Source of the DNA: Kastovskya adunca ATA6-11-RM4
GTDB taxonomy: Bacteria > Cyanobacteriota > Cyanobacteriia > Cyanobacteriales > Coleofasciculaceae
DNA: 64,000 nucleotides
NCBI GenBank assembly: GCA_019359445.1
Contig: JAHHHJ010000022.1
Coordinates: 34,668-98,667 of the forward strand
Direction of reading: 5' to 3'
Positions 1 to 9,041 of this stretch are shown in pieces; the first letter of the stretch is position 1, and each line of letters begins with the position of its first letter. The translations under genes were made by a program, and so were the position numbers. The notes beneath the pieces were generated by a model. That model was not told where the DNA came from and did not search any database. It saw nothing but the letters and a program-made list of their open reading frames with translations.

Positions 1-873
1 CTACGCACGCTTACAGGTCATCTCAGCTCGATTCACGCCGTCACCTTTAGCCCAGATGGACAAAGCCTTGCCAGTGCCAGTGCCGACCGAACGGTCAAAC
101 TTCGCTCCCTCAATAGCACCCTTACGCCTTGCACCTTTGCAGGTCATTCCAGCTTAGTTGCTGCTGTTGCTTTCAGCCCAGATGGTCAGTTCCTGGTGAG
201 CGGTAGCTGGGATCACACGATTAAATTCTGGCGGGTAGACACCCTGGCATTACGTCGCACCCTCTACGGGCATTCCGGTTGGATTCACTCCCTAGTCATT
301 AGCCCGGATGGGACATTACTTGCCAGTGGTAGTGCGGATAAAACCATCAAAATTTGGGATTTGTCTACAGGCGAAGTTAAGGCAACCCTTGAGGGACATG
401 ACAGTGCCATTCACACCGTTACCATTAACCCAGATGGGACATTACTTGCCAGTGGTAGCGCCGATAAAACCATCAAAATTTGGAACTTGACCACAGGCGA
501 GGTACAAGCAACTCTGTGTGGACATGCCGATACTGTAAACTCGCTGGTATTTAGTCCCGGTGGACAACTGCTCATTAGTGGTAGTGGGGATAAAACGATC
601 AAACTTTGGCACTTGAATAGTAGCCAGTTGTTGACGACACTGACAGGACATACTGAGGCGGTTCGTTCTGTTGCTATTAGCGCTCAAGGTAGCCTCCTGA
701 TTAGCGGTAGCGCCGACAATACCCTCAAACTTTGGCATCCCGGTAGTCAGGAACTGCTTTACACCCTCACTGGACATACAGCCGGGTTAACTAGCGTTGC
801 CATTAGTCCGGATGGTTCCCTGCTTGCCAGTGGCTCTCAAGATCAGACAATCAAAATTTGGCAGTTTGAATAA
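1..873 (+). CDS. WD40-repeat beta-propeller protein, C-terminal part (5' end outside window)
   Basis: The reading frame is open from base 1, so this is the C-terminal part of a longer protein; the ATG at 196 is internal. Seven WD40 repeats are visible, each with a GH dipeptide, an SPDG turn and a terminal IKIW/IKLW-type strand, enough for one seven-bladed propeller. Such propellers are protein-interaction scaffolds. In cyanobacteria they often follow kinase, NACHT or CHAT domains, but none is visible here. Two neighbouring repeats, near 304-360 and 430-485, are almost identical in DNA, which indicates recent duplication or gene conversion. The TAA stop at 871-873 shares its last base with the ATG of tsaB, so the two genes are probably translationally coupled. 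Confidence 0.93.
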   Translation, partial: LRTLTGHLSSIHAVTFSPDGQSLASASADRTVKLRSLNSTLTPCTFAGHSSLVAAVAFSPDGQFLVSGSWDHTIKFWRVDTLALRRTLYGHSGWIHSLVISPDGTLLASGSADKTIKIWDLSTGEVKATLEGHDSAIHTVTINPDGTLLASGSADKTIKIWNLTTGEVQATLCGHADTVNSLVFSPGGQLLISGSGDKTIKLWHLNSSQLLTTLTGHTEAVRSVAISAQGSLLISGSADNTLKLWHPGSQELLYTLTGHTAGLTSVAISPDGSLLASGSQDQTIKIWQFE

Positions 874-1520
874 TGCAAAACCCTTCAAAATACGGTTTGG
901 CTCTCCACACCACCAGCCCCCAGCTTGGCTTGGCTCTGAGCAATTTTGCGGGTAGCGATCGCTCTGCCACCTGGGACTTAGGGCGGGATTTATCCACGCA
1001 CTTACACCAATATCTTGCTGAGTTTCTGATTCCTCAGACTTGGGCAGATTTATCCTTTATTGCCGTTGCTAAGGGGCCAGGAAGCTTTACAGGCACTCGC
1101 ATCGGCGTCGTTACTGCCCGCACTCTGGCACAGCAGCTCGATATCCCTCTATTTCCTATTTCGACACTAGCGGCTGTCGCGTGGTCAGAACAAGGCAAAT
1201 CTCAATCTGCCCTCAAAACTCCCATTGCTCTACAAATGGATGCCCGTCGCGGTCAGCTCTTTGTGGCGATTTATCAACCTGTCGATTGTGGATTGAGTCC
1301 GTTGCTCTCAGAGACAGTGATGACTCCGGATACTTGGCAGCAAGAGCTGGAGGCGATGGAGAGGCATTATCAGTTAGTTGATGTTCCTGGGGATTTGGGG
1401 AATGTAACAAGTGTGCTGTCTCTTGCTTATCTAGATTGGCAACAGGGACAGCGCCCCCACTGGTCAGAGGCGTTGCCGTTTTATGGGCAACATCCGGTAG
1501 AGGAGAAATCTGTCGGCTAG
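873..1520 (+). CDS. tsaB: tRNA threonylcarbamoyladenosine biosynthesis protein TsaB
   Basis: TsaB is the non-catalytic partner of TsaD in the bacterial complex that places the N6-threonylcarbamoyl group on A37 of tRNAs reading ANN codons. The 215-aa product has the family N-terminus (LALHTTSPQLGLAL) and the diagnostic GPGSFTGTRIGV segment near residues 69-80, within the ASKHA fold. The length is normal for the family. The ATG overlaps the stop of the WD40 gene by one base. A Sua5/YciO-family gene, related to the first step of the same pathway, lies 6.4 kb downstream but is not in the same operon. Confidence 0.92.
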   Translation: MQNPSKYGLALHTTSPQLGLALSNFAGSDRSATWDLGRDLSTHLHQYLAEFLIPQTWADLSFIAVAKGPGSFTGTRIGVVTARTLAQQLDIPLFPISTLAAVAWSEQGKSQSALKTPIALQMDARRGQLFVAIYQPVDCGLSPLLSETVMTPDTWQQELEAMERHYQLVDVPGDLGNVTSVLSLAYLDWQQGQRPHWSEALPFYGQHPVEEKSVG

Positions 1521-1803
1521 AGTTGAGGAGGAAATGCGATCGCGTTTTTTAAACAGGTAACGGCTACTGATACTTCTAAAACGAGGTTATCGTCGGTTTC
1601 CCAGCTAGGTTTTGCGATCGCTTGAGACAAGAAGACTGTTTTTTCCCAAACAAATACATTGGTTCTTACCATTACTACAGGCTATCAAGGTACGACAACA
1701 CTTATCCCTTTTAGACCGCAAACAACCCCCGCCACCAGTGTTAGCTTTAACTTAGATAAAATTTCCGCGTATCTACCCGCCGTCTTGCTCTAAAACTACT
1801 AAA

Positions 1804-2775
1804 ATGCCAACTTACACCGGAATCAAGTGCGAAGCCTTTAGACATCCCCTCGATCGTCAAGCCGAAGCTTCGCTACGTAGTGTCCCTGGCTTTGACTTAG
1901 TTGCCCGTAGATTTGTAGAATTCATCTACGAACGTCCCCAATTTGTCTATCTCATGGGCAACAGCATCCAGGCTGGCCCTCGTCAATATGCGACAATTTA
2001 TGGTTTGTTTCGAGAATCTGTCAAGGATTTAGATATCTCACCTGAACCCGCTTTATTTGTTAGTCAAAACCCGGAGGTCAATAGCTATGCTTTGGGGCAA
2101 GACCATCCCTATGTCGTCGTGAATACAGGGTTATTAGACTTGCTCAGCGAAGCAGAAATTCGCACAGTTTTTGCCCATGAACTGGGACATATTAAATGCG
2201 GTCATACTATCTTAATTCAGATGGGTATTTGGGCGATGAACGCCGCATCAATGCTGGGGGAAATGACGTTTGGGTTGGGCAATCTTATCAGTAGTGGTTT
2301 AATTTACGCCTTCTATGAATGGCGTCGCAAAGCAGAACTCTCCTCCGATCGCGCCGCCTTACTGGTGACAGATGACCTCAATCTTGTGATGCAGACGATG
2401 ATGAAAATTTCCGGAGGTAGCGCCAAATATGGTCACGAGTGCAGTCTCAATGAGTTCATCCGTCAATCCGAACGTTATCAAGAACTCGATCAAGATGGTT
2501 TGAATCAAGTTTATAAATTCTTACTCTATAACGGGGGCAATGGTGCCCTCCTCAGCCATCCTTTTCCAGTGGAACGCCTGCGCTACTTGCAGGAGTGGGC
2601 AGCCTCAGCAGAATATCATCAGATTCGCCAAGGAAACTACCAGAAGGAAACAGCCAAAGGTGCAGTTGAGGTAAACACAGCCTCATCGGATGGTGAAGCT
2701 GAGACGCTGCGGCAGCAAATCGAGACGCTACAACAAGAAATTGACCAAATCAAGTCGCGATCGCAAAAGTCATAG
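1804..2775 (+). CDS. M48-family zinc metallopeptidase
   Basis: The 323-aa product carries the HELGH zinc-binding motif (residues 125-129) within FAHELGHIKCGH, and a third-ligand glutamate is likely in the ELSSDRA segment near residue 179. This is the M48 (HtpX/Ste24-like) peptidase domain. A hydrophobic stretch (about residues 135-170) just after the motif may associate with the membrane, but there is no N-terminal signal peptide. The C-terminus (about 290-320) is a short coiled coil of ETLRQQIETLQQEI type. In the family, such enzymes handle protein quality control at membranes; the substrate is unknown. The gene is flanked by non-coding sequence and appears monocistronic. Confidence 0.88.
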   Translation: MPTYTGIKCEAFRHPLDRQAEASLRSVPGFDLVARRFVEFIYERPQFVYLMGNSIQAGPRQYATIYGLFRESVKDLDISPEPALFVSQNPEVNSYALGQDHPYVVVNTGLLDLLSEAEIRTVFAHELGHIKCGHTILIQMGIWAMNAASMLGEMTFGLGNLISSGLIYAFYEWRRKAELSSDRAALLVTDDLNLVMQTMMKISGGSAKYGHECSLNEFIRQSERYQELDQDGLNQVYKFLLYNGGNGALLSHPFPVERLRYLQEWAASAEYHQIRQGNYQKETAKGAVEVNTASSDGEAETLRQQIETLQQEIDQIKSRSQKS

Positions 2776-3253
2776 TTGATGCATAACAGAGCCTCTCGAA
2801 GAGTTATATTGCTTTCGGTTGCTAAGCTATCGTTAAAACTGATGGAAAATAGAGAGATAGGAAGAGCAAACCAATTCTGCCACCAGCAGAATTGACGTTA
2901 AACTATCCACAATTGATTGGGAGACAGTTGTCTAATTCTAGATTCAGAAATTTTAGCTCTTTGGTTTGTAGTTAAACTTGATGTGTCTGACAGAGCCTAG
3001 CCCTGGGGTTGACAGCGCCAACTGGTTGCTCGCTGTTACTCACTAATGTACTTCCCCGCCACTAGATAAAAGGAGACCCGCTACTTACATACCCAAGAGA
3101 CTTTTTTGAAAATTCTGATGATTAGTCTATGCTGTTTTAAACTTCATTTTGAGCTATCAAGTTTACGATGTAAGCGGTTATCAGCATTGACACAGGGTGC
3201 ACTCAGCTTTCTTCCATACTTTAAGCAGGGACAAAATCCTCCTAAGGATGCTC
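2776..3253. other. intergenic region with a perfect hairpin
   Basis: No convincing gene was seen here. A perfect inverted repeat at 2872-2894 (9-bp arms CAATTCTGC and GCAGAATTG, 5-nt loop) has no T-tract on either strand, so it is not a classical terminator. Short ORFs at 3106-3378 overlap the next gene and lack ribosome-binding sites. Confidence 0.5.
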
Positions 3254-4636
3254 ATGAGCAGGGACATTTTATCAGAAGGTCATCAGACAACGCCGCGCGT
3301 CAATCTAAATCAGCCGGGGCGCTCTACGCAGCAGGGTCAGGAGATGATCTACCAATTCCTCTTAAATCTAGTTCGTAAAGAGCCACCAGAAACCGTTTTA
3401 TTGGAGTTTAAGTATCTATTTATTACCTATGAATCTCATGCTGGCAATTTAGAAGTAATCCAGTATTTGGCAGAGATACTTTTTGTTAATGATGAAGAGG
3501 AGTTTAGAAATGTCCTCAAGCGGTCTTGCTATATTTTAATTAATAACTGGGAGACATCTAGAAGTCACGATAAAATTAAAGACCTAGTTAAGCTTTTTCC
3601 AGAAGAAAAAATTAAGAAAAAATCACTTTCTCTAACAATCAATCGCCTGAGGCATTGGTTATACAACTTTGTTGAAAGCCAAGACTTTCAGGAACTCAAA
3701 CTATTTGTCGCTAAACACGATCAAACTCATTGGAGTAGCCGCTACACGTCTTACTTATTAGTCCCTCAGTATACCGACCACAATAACTCGGCAGAACAGC
3801 GAGAAGCAGCAAGAGCGCTCTCCAAAAAGCTAAAAGACCAGTTTAAGTTTGAACTGGCGATGTATACTGCTCGTTCGCAGTCGGCGGTTCATCAAAGCCA
3901 AGTGCCAAAAAACCCAACGGCTCTTGGGGATAGTGTTTTGCAGTTTATCAAAAGGATTGTAGCTAAACGGGGTTCGTTTAGTTATGCTAATTTAGCCAAT
4001 ATTTTTTTGAAACAAGTCTATCAAGTTAGTTATAAGCATTTTAAATTTTGCTTACAGAGATATTTGATTTTTTCAGTGGCTCATAAAGAGAATGTTGAAG
4101 TTTTAAATCAACAACTTTCCGAAAAGCTGCAAAATCTTTATGAGATTTACCACGAAGAGACTCTTAATGACGCTCTTTTGTTAAGAACTTGTAATCGCGT
4201 TATCGAATCTCTAACTATAGAAAATCGGCAAGATCCTTCGTCTTTATTTATCTTGCTAATGTACCAAGGAAATCCCCTAACCTTGGTGATTGTACTGTTG
4301 AAGGTGATCTTGATCTGCCCTAATGCTCGTACTCATTTAGAAATTTGTATTGCAGACTTGATTCAGTACTATATGAAATATCCAGAGGAAGAGTGTAAAT
4401 GGGTAGTGAATTTTTTTGAAATATTTAATATCACTTTTGCGATTTACGCAGACAATGTGCAGTACAACTTGATCAAGATGGATCTACAGACGCCTGATCT
4501 GCAAGTGCTTGAAGATGACTCAGATACCGCTTGGGATGCTTATCGGGTTTTTTCCCAACTTAGATACACGGTGAGTTTGGAAGATATGGAAGATACCTTA
4601 GATTACCAATTAGACTCTGAAGATACGGAAAAGTAA
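3254..4636 (+). CDS. conserved-looking hypothetical protein, 460 aa
   Basis: I do not recognise this protein. It is predominantly helical and soluble, with no signal peptide or transmembrane segment, many Leu/Lys/Glu residues, and an acidic tail (about the last 45 residues, rich in Asp and Glu). The frame is open from ATG 3197. The start is placed at ATG 3254 because AAGG at 3244-3247 lies six bases upstream; ATG 3248 is two codons earlier and cannot be excluded. The DNA is more AT-rich than the neighbouring housekeeping genes, as is common for lineage-specific genes. It stands alone between two long intergenic regions, so context gives no functional clue. Confidence 0.75.
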   Translation: MSRDILSEGHQTTPRVNLNQPGRSTQQGQEMIYQFLLNLVRKEPPETVLLEFKYLFITYESHAGNLEVIQYLAEILFVNDEEEFRNVLKRSCYILINNWETSRSHDKIKDLVKLFPEEKIKKKSLSLTINRLRHWLYNFVESQDFQELKLFVAKHDQTHWSSRYTSYLLVPQYTDHNNSAEQREAARALSKKLKDQFKFELAMYTARSQSAVHQSQVPKNPTALGDSVLQFIKRIVAKRGSFSYANLANIFLKQVYQVSYKHFKFCLQRYLIFSVAHKENVEVLNQQLSEKLQNLYEIYHEETLNDALLLRTCNRVIESLTIENRQDPSSLFILLMYQGNPLTLVIVLLKVILICPNARTHLEICIADLIQYYMKYPEEECKWVVNFFEIFNITFAIYADNVQYNLIKMDLQTPDLQVLEDDSDTAWDAYRVFSQLRYTVSLEDMEDTLDYQLDSEDTEK

Positions 4637-5187
4637 GGTAAGCTGACATACACTTTAGCGAAGATGGCGATCGCCACTAGACCCATGATTACGGGGAACA
4701 GATATTTGGGGCTAGCAAGCTTAGAAGAGGAGAGCCTCAGGAGTGCGATCGCGCCTATTTTCCCATGGCGTCAGATTAAGATTGATTTATAGTTAAGTAA
4801 AGATATTTGCTCAACCGAGTACTAACTAATAGACCAGCTTTCCTTCGAGGTTGTTACCGCTACAAAATGACCTGCAAACCCTAGGAAAAGTGTCACTCTC
4901 TCTACAGTTAGAGAATCATGATTTGTGCATCGTCTTTAGAATGTCACCTTTGCTAGAGGTGACATTGGTTTCAGCCTCGGTATGCTTGACAAGCGTTATC
5001 GGAAGGGACACAACTACAAAACCCATACAACGCGAACTACCGTCAGACTAAGATTTAGTTCTGGCTGTAGAGACGCTGCTTTGATAAACGCCAGCAGCAT
5101 CAGGTGTTCGCATCTATTAACGTTGTGACGTAGCAGTTAGCCTTCCATGTTCACCATTCCCTGCAATTGAAGTGGGAAGGAGTATTG
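4637..5187. other. intergenic region and leader of the lipoprotein pair
   Basis: No gene could be supported. A perfect inverted repeat at 4940-4966 (10-bp arms AATGTCACCT and AGGTGACATT around 7 nt) lies about 220 bases upstream of the first lipoprotein gene. It could be an operator or an RNA hairpin. A 66-codon frame at 4851-5051 runs through this hairpin and looks spurious. Confidence 0.5.
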
Positions 5188-5736
5188 ATGGAAACAATAA
5201 AGAATTTCTTGAAACAACTACAACTCAGTCGGGTAGTGACTGTGTTTTTAGCCGTATTTGTACTTTTCGTTAGCACGGCTTGTAATAGCGGTAATGTCCA
5301 AGGCGCACGTCCTGGCAATCCTCCCGTCCAAGCTGGAGGTCAAAACAATCCTCATAAAGTTGGTGGAGACGGTTATACCAATTATAAACAGTCCCCCGAC
5401 CCCAAGGTCAGCCGTAAAAACCAAGCGGCTTTGCCAAATACATCTCAGTCATTGCTTGCCGATAATCGTGCTGATAGCGAGTTGATTTATCCAGCATCGA
5501 AAGCGCCAGCGCCCAATCGTCAGTTTCCAGTCGTCGGGAAAGACAAGGCAACTTCAATTCTAGAAAAGCCGGCAATACCAGCGGTGCGTGAACCTGTCGT
5601 TGACCGCAGTGACCCTAACGCCAACATTTTAGAACGGTCAACCGAAGCGGTACAAGAGGCTTCTGCTTTCTTGAAAGAAAAAGCAGACGAAGCTTCACAA
5701 CGACCGGAAGCTCAGATTAATCCGGCTGTGCGTTAA
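5188..5736 (+). CDS. cyanobacterial lipoprotein, paralog 1 of a tandem pair
   Basis: The product is about 182 aa. An N-terminal basic amphipathic helix is followed by a hydrophobic segment and a lipobox ending FVSTAC, so the protein is probably a lipid-anchored exported lipoprotein. The rest is Pro/Asn/Gln-rich and low in hydrophobic residues, probably disordered. The start at ATG 5188 is chosen because AAGGAG lies a few bases upstream; an ATG at 5167 is in frame but has no comparable site. The next gene encodes a paralog with the same N-terminus. The pair resembles a small cyanobacterial lipoprotein family (DUF6658-like, by recollection); the function is not known. Confidence 0.78.
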   Translation: METIKNFLKQLQLSRVVTVFLAVFVLFVSTACNSGNVQGARPGNPPVQAGGQNNPHKVGGDGYTNYKQSPDPKVSRKNQAALPNTSQSLLADNRADSELIYPASKAPAPNRQFPVVGKDKATSILEKPAIPAVREPVVDRSDPNANILERSTEAVQEASAFLKEKADEASQRPEAQINPAVR

Positions 5737-5822
5737 TGGATTGAAAACGCTTTCTAATGCTGAATTTTAGTTAAAGCGATTTGCAATTTACTGTCCCAAA
5801 GAAACTCAAAGGAGAGAAACTT

Positions 5823-6392
5823 ATGAACAAAGTATTTACCTGGTTAAAAAAAATTCGCCTTGCTCAAGTGCTGACCGTATTTTTAGCGGGAGTCTTACTA
5901 ATTGTCAGTACAGCTTGTAATGGTGCGGCTAATGCTCGTGGAGCAGGAGATACTGGCTTACTCAGAGGCGATAGCAGCTCTGTCAAAGGAGATGCTAGCA
6001 CCCTCAGAGAAGAAGTTCCAGAAAATGCTGTCACCAACAAGCGTGAAGGTGGGATGAATAACTACAGCGATATTGATCCCAGAATGGACGCTTCTAAGGT
6101 AGGAGCCAAGTCAAGAGCCTTAGTGGACAAGGCGGAAAGAAACGTCATTGACCAAACTGACGATCTAGGAACAAATACCAAGCGCATTTTGGATAAGAAA
6201 GGCGAGAACCTCAAACACCTTGGTCAGAATGCCAAAGAAGACGCAGCAGGATTTGGTGATAAAGCTCAAAACGCAACTGAAGCTGCAACCGGAAGAGCGA
6301 AAGAAGCCAGCCGGAAAACCCAGCAAGCAGCGGAACAGGCGGCTAGCCACACCAAAGGAGCCTTGAATAAGGCGGGTGACGCGATTGATTAA
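5823..6392 (+). CDS. cyanobacterial lipoprotein, paralog 2, LEA-like C-terminus
   Basis: The product is about 189 aa. It has the same N-terminal design as the upstream paralog: a basic helix, the TVFLAG hydrophobic core and the lipobox IVSTAC. The C-terminal half (about residues 115-189) is an Ala/Lys/Glu-rich amphipathic helix with 11-mer-like periodicity, similar in style to late-embryogenesis-abundant or apolipoprotein helices. These often bind membranes or protect against desiccation. That role is inferred from composition only. ATG 5823 is chosen over 5781 because GGAGAG sits just upstream. The 86-nt gap to the upstream gene suits co-transcription. Confidence 0.78.
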   Translation: MNKVFTWLKKIRLAQVLTVFLAGVLLIVSTACNGAANARGAGDTGLLRGDSSSVKGDASTLREEVPENAVTNKREGGMNNYSDIDPRMDASKVGAKSRALVDKAERNVIDQTDDLGTNTKRILDKKGENLKHLGQNAKEDAAGFGDKAQNATEAATGRAKEASRKTQQAAEQAASHTKGALNKAGDAID

Positions 6393-6552
6393 ACTCACAC
6401 AGATTACTCCTATCAACTGCCTACCAAGCAATGGGTAGTAATCCTGATTAACTTACACCACTCTTAACGATGGTTTAAGTAGCCTGGTTGAGTTCCGGGC
6501 TGATAGCAAGAGTTAGTTAAAATATCTTGCACCTGATGAACGTAGATAGTTA

Positions 6553-7848
6553 TTATCTGCGTTTATCTGTGTTTAAGGGAGTGGGCGACGTTTGGAGAAA
6601 CCAAGCCTGTAGTGCGGCTTGATGCACTTCTCGCCAAGAGCAGTTGCTGGTTCTTGCCAACTGAGCGCAATCTTCGTACTCTGGTTGGACGTTGGTAATT
6701 GTTTTTGGCTCACAGCGATCGCTCCAAGCCAGTTTGACTCGTACCTCCCCATAGGGTGTCTGCACTCGCTGAATTTCCCGTTGCAAAATTGAGCGTTGCT
6801 GAGTCAGGCGACGTATCCCTAGGGTGGTTGTCTCGCAAAATAACACCGCTTCACACGCCGATAACTGCTCCGGATGACAAATGACAGTCAGCAAAATCCC
6901 CGGACGAGACTTCTTCATCCCAATTCCCTGAGTGAAGACATCCACCGCACCCGCCGCAAATAGGGCTTCAAACACATACCCGATCGCCTGAGGATTTAAG
7001 TCATCAATCTGCGTTTCTAGGACTGAAATGGTCTCTAAATGAGCTGATGGGGAAGAATTGATCTGAAAATCTTCACTCGTTATGGGAGCACGCGTCTCTC
7101 CCAGCCACAGGCGGAGGATATTGGGAAGGGGGAATTCGGCTGAACCTGCTCCTAAACCTACTGTTTGAATGGTCATGGCGGGGGGAGAACCAAACTCTGT
7201 AGCCAGAGCAACAGCGATCGCTGCTCCGGTTGGCGTCACCAATTCCCGATTGATACCATTACTGTAAACAGGCACCTGACGGCTTTCCCACAACTTCAAC
7301 ACAGCAGGTACAGGAACGGGTAATTGACCGTGGGCGGCTCGCACCGTACCGCCTCCCGTTGGCAAGGGTGAGCAGTAGAGTTGGTCAACCCCCAACCAAT
7401 CCAAGCCCAGGCAAGTTCCTACAATATCCACAATGGCGTCTGTGGCTCCCACTTCATGGAAATGTACTTTTTCCGGTGCAATCCCATGCACTGCCCCTTC
7501 TGCCTCTGCTAGCCGCCGGAAAATGGCGAGACTCTGAGCAGTTACTTGGGGCGGAAGTTGAGCCGCAACGATCAAGCGCTCGATTTCCGGTAAATGCCGT
7601 GTTGCGTCATGATGGTCGTGGTGGTGCGAGGCGCGATCGCCTGGCGATTGACTCAGCACAACATGCACTTTTGTCGCCAACTGACCGTTGCGGTGAACGG
7701 CTTCTGAACGTAATTGAAATTCCTGTTCAATCCCCAACTGATGGAGTTTTTCAATTAAGTACTCTAAGGGAACGCCTGCATGGACTAATGCCCCTAGGCA
7801 CATATCCCCGGCAATTCCTGTCTGACAATCCAGATATGCTGTTTTCAC
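6553..7848 (-). CDS. larC: LarC-family nickel pincer cofactor biosynthesis protein
   Basis: LarC inserts nickel into the pincer nucleotide cofactor used by lactate racemase and related enzymes. The 431-aa product starts with the family signature [11 protein letters not shown] and carries a His-rich metal-binding stretch HHHDHH at residues 75-80. The catalytic region includes [16 protein letters not shown] and the conserved PTPTGAA-like segment ([10 protein letters not shown]). Here it is a single unbroken frame, whereas in some bacteria the gene is split and joined by ribosomal frameshifting. No larA, larB or larE neighbour is present, so it is an orphan in this window. It is transcribed divergently from the Sua5/YciO gene across 82 bp. 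Confidence 0.9.
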   Translation of the reverse strand: MKTAYLDCQTGIAGDMCLGALVHAGVPLEYLIEKLHQLGIEQEFQLRSEAVHRNGQLATKVHVVLSQSPGDRASHHHDHHDATRHLPEIERLIVAAQLPPQVTAQSLAIFRRLAEAEGAVHGIAPEKVHFHEVGATDAIVDIVGTCLGLDWLGVDQLYCSPLPTGGGTVRAAHGQLPVPVPAVLKLWESRQVPVYSNGINRELVTPTGAAIAVALATEFGSPPAMTIQTVGLGAGSAEFPLPNILRLWLGETRAPITSEDFQINSSPSAHLETISVLETQIDDLNPQAIGYVFEALFAAGAVDVFTQGIGMKKSRPGILLTVICHPEQLSACEAVLFCETTTLGIRRLTQQRSILQREIQRVQTPYGEVRVKLAWSDRCEPKTITNVQPEYEDCAQLARTSNCSWREVHQAALQAWFLQTSPTPLNTDKRR

Positions 7849-7930
7849 ACCTCACAACCCCTGTAAGTCACCGCTACTGACTGAGTTTGACAACATTCTC
7901 TATTGAATATTCTTTGCATCAAAAACTTTT

Positions 7931-8587
7931 ATGGCTACTATTTACACCGTTCACCCGGATAACCCCCAACCGCGTCTGATCAAGCAAATCGTAGACGCTC
8001 TGAAAGATGGGGCTGTGATGCTTTATCCCACTGATACCGTTTATGCCATCGGTTGTGATTTAAATGCCAAGTCGGCAGTAGAACGAGTCAGGCGTCTCAA
8101 GCAACTCGCTAATGATAAACCCTTAACGTTTTTGTGTCCGTCGTTGTCCAACATTGCTCAGTATGCGGTGGTTAGTGACAAAGCCTACCGGATCATGAAG
8201 CATCTGATTCCCGGTTCCTATACCTTTGTGCTTCCAGCAACAAAGTTAGTCCCCCGAATCGTGATGAATCCCAAGCGCAAAACCAGCGGCATCCGCGTTC
8301 CCGATCATTCGGTTTGTCAGGCACTTTTGCAGGAATTGGGTAATCCGATTATTTCCACCTCTGCCTATCTAATTGATGAAGAGGGGGAAATGCCCACCAT
8401 GGGCTTAGAGCGAGTAAAACTCTTTGACCATCTCGATAATATGGTAGACATCATTGTCGATGAGGAGTCGGAATCCGGTTTTCAGGTTTCTACGATTATT
8501 GATATGACGACTGAGGAACCTGTAATAGTTAGAAAAGGTCAGGGGTGGGAAGAAGCATCGGCTTGGGCAACACCCGTTACTAACTAG
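7931..8587 (+). CDS. Sua5/YciO/YrdC family protein (L-threonylcarbamoyladenylate synthase type)
   Basis: The 218-aa product contains the YrdC fold signatures: LYPTDTVYAIGCDL near residues 32-45, the KQLANDKPLTFLC nucleotide-binding region, the PGSYTFVLPATKLVP motif and SGIRVPDHSVCQALL. Members make threonylcarbamoyl-AMP from threonine, bicarbonate and ATP for the t6A tRNA modification. The length and sequence style fit the YciO subfamily, whose exact role is less certain than that of TsaC/Sua5. The start ATG is at 7931 after a short AT-rich leader. It is divergent from larC. Confidence 0.88.
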   Translation: MATIYTVHPDNPQPRLIKQIVDALKDGAVMLYPTDTVYAIGCDLNAKSAVERVRRLKQLANDKPLTFLCPSLSNIAQYAVVSDKAYRIMKHLIPGSYTFVLPATKLVPRIVMNPKRKTSGIRVPDHSVCQALLQELGNPIISTSAYLIDEEGEMPTMGLERVKLFDHLDNMVDIIVDEESESGFQVSTIIDMTTEEPVIVRKGQGWEEASAWATPVTN

Positions 8588-9041
8588 GGGTTGGAATCTG
8601 AGGGCGAGGGATGAGGAGAGGCTAAAGATCGGCAGCCAGAGGTGATGGGGATGAACAACACCGCTAGCCCCAATCTCTAAACTACAGACGACTCGTGAGG
8701 CATTACGGACTGGGGATAAACTATCAACCCAGTTTTGAGATTGTCCACTAAAACCAACAGTTGGCTAGGGTAACTCAGGAGGAGGGAACAAGTATCCCAA
8801 CCCGGCTCTAGCAATGACTGACAGGACTTGACCGTCAGTCATGGTCAACTGCCGATGCGGAGATCGTAACTCAGTTATTTGAACGTAGTGACACAACACT
8901 GTCCCGACGGATGAGGATAGCCCTCTACAGTCGAACTATAGACAACTTAGCGAAGGTTCAAGCGGCTTCGGACGCTGTAGGCAAGCAAATTCTTCGCTGG
9001 TGTCACTGCATCTCGCGACTGTAATTGATAGGGGCAATACC
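8588..9041. other. intergenic region with a perfect inverted repeat
   Basis: No gene was seen. A 9-bp perfect inverted repeat occupies 8814-8842 (ATGACTGAC and GTCAGTCAT, 11-nt loop) without a T-tract. This is the upstream region of hetZ. Its length suggests a long 5' leader or a regulatory region, but no recognisable operator was found. Confidence 0.45.

Noticed and set aside
1521..1803. Possible gene or RNA between tsaB and the M48 gene
   Set aside because: Only short frames and HIP1 octamers are seen, with no conserved structure.
3106..3378. 90-codon plus-strand frame ahead of the 460-aa gene
   Set aside because: It overlaps the well-supported gene in another frame, has no Shine-Dalgarno and its composition looks random.
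4851..5051. 66-codon frame upstream of the lipoproteins
   Set aside because: It runs through a perfect hairpin, has no ribosome-binding site and shows no protein-like pattern.
7359..7880. 173-codon frame opposite larC
   Set aside because: It lies fully antisense to a conserved enzyme gene and reads as its shadow, with no domain.
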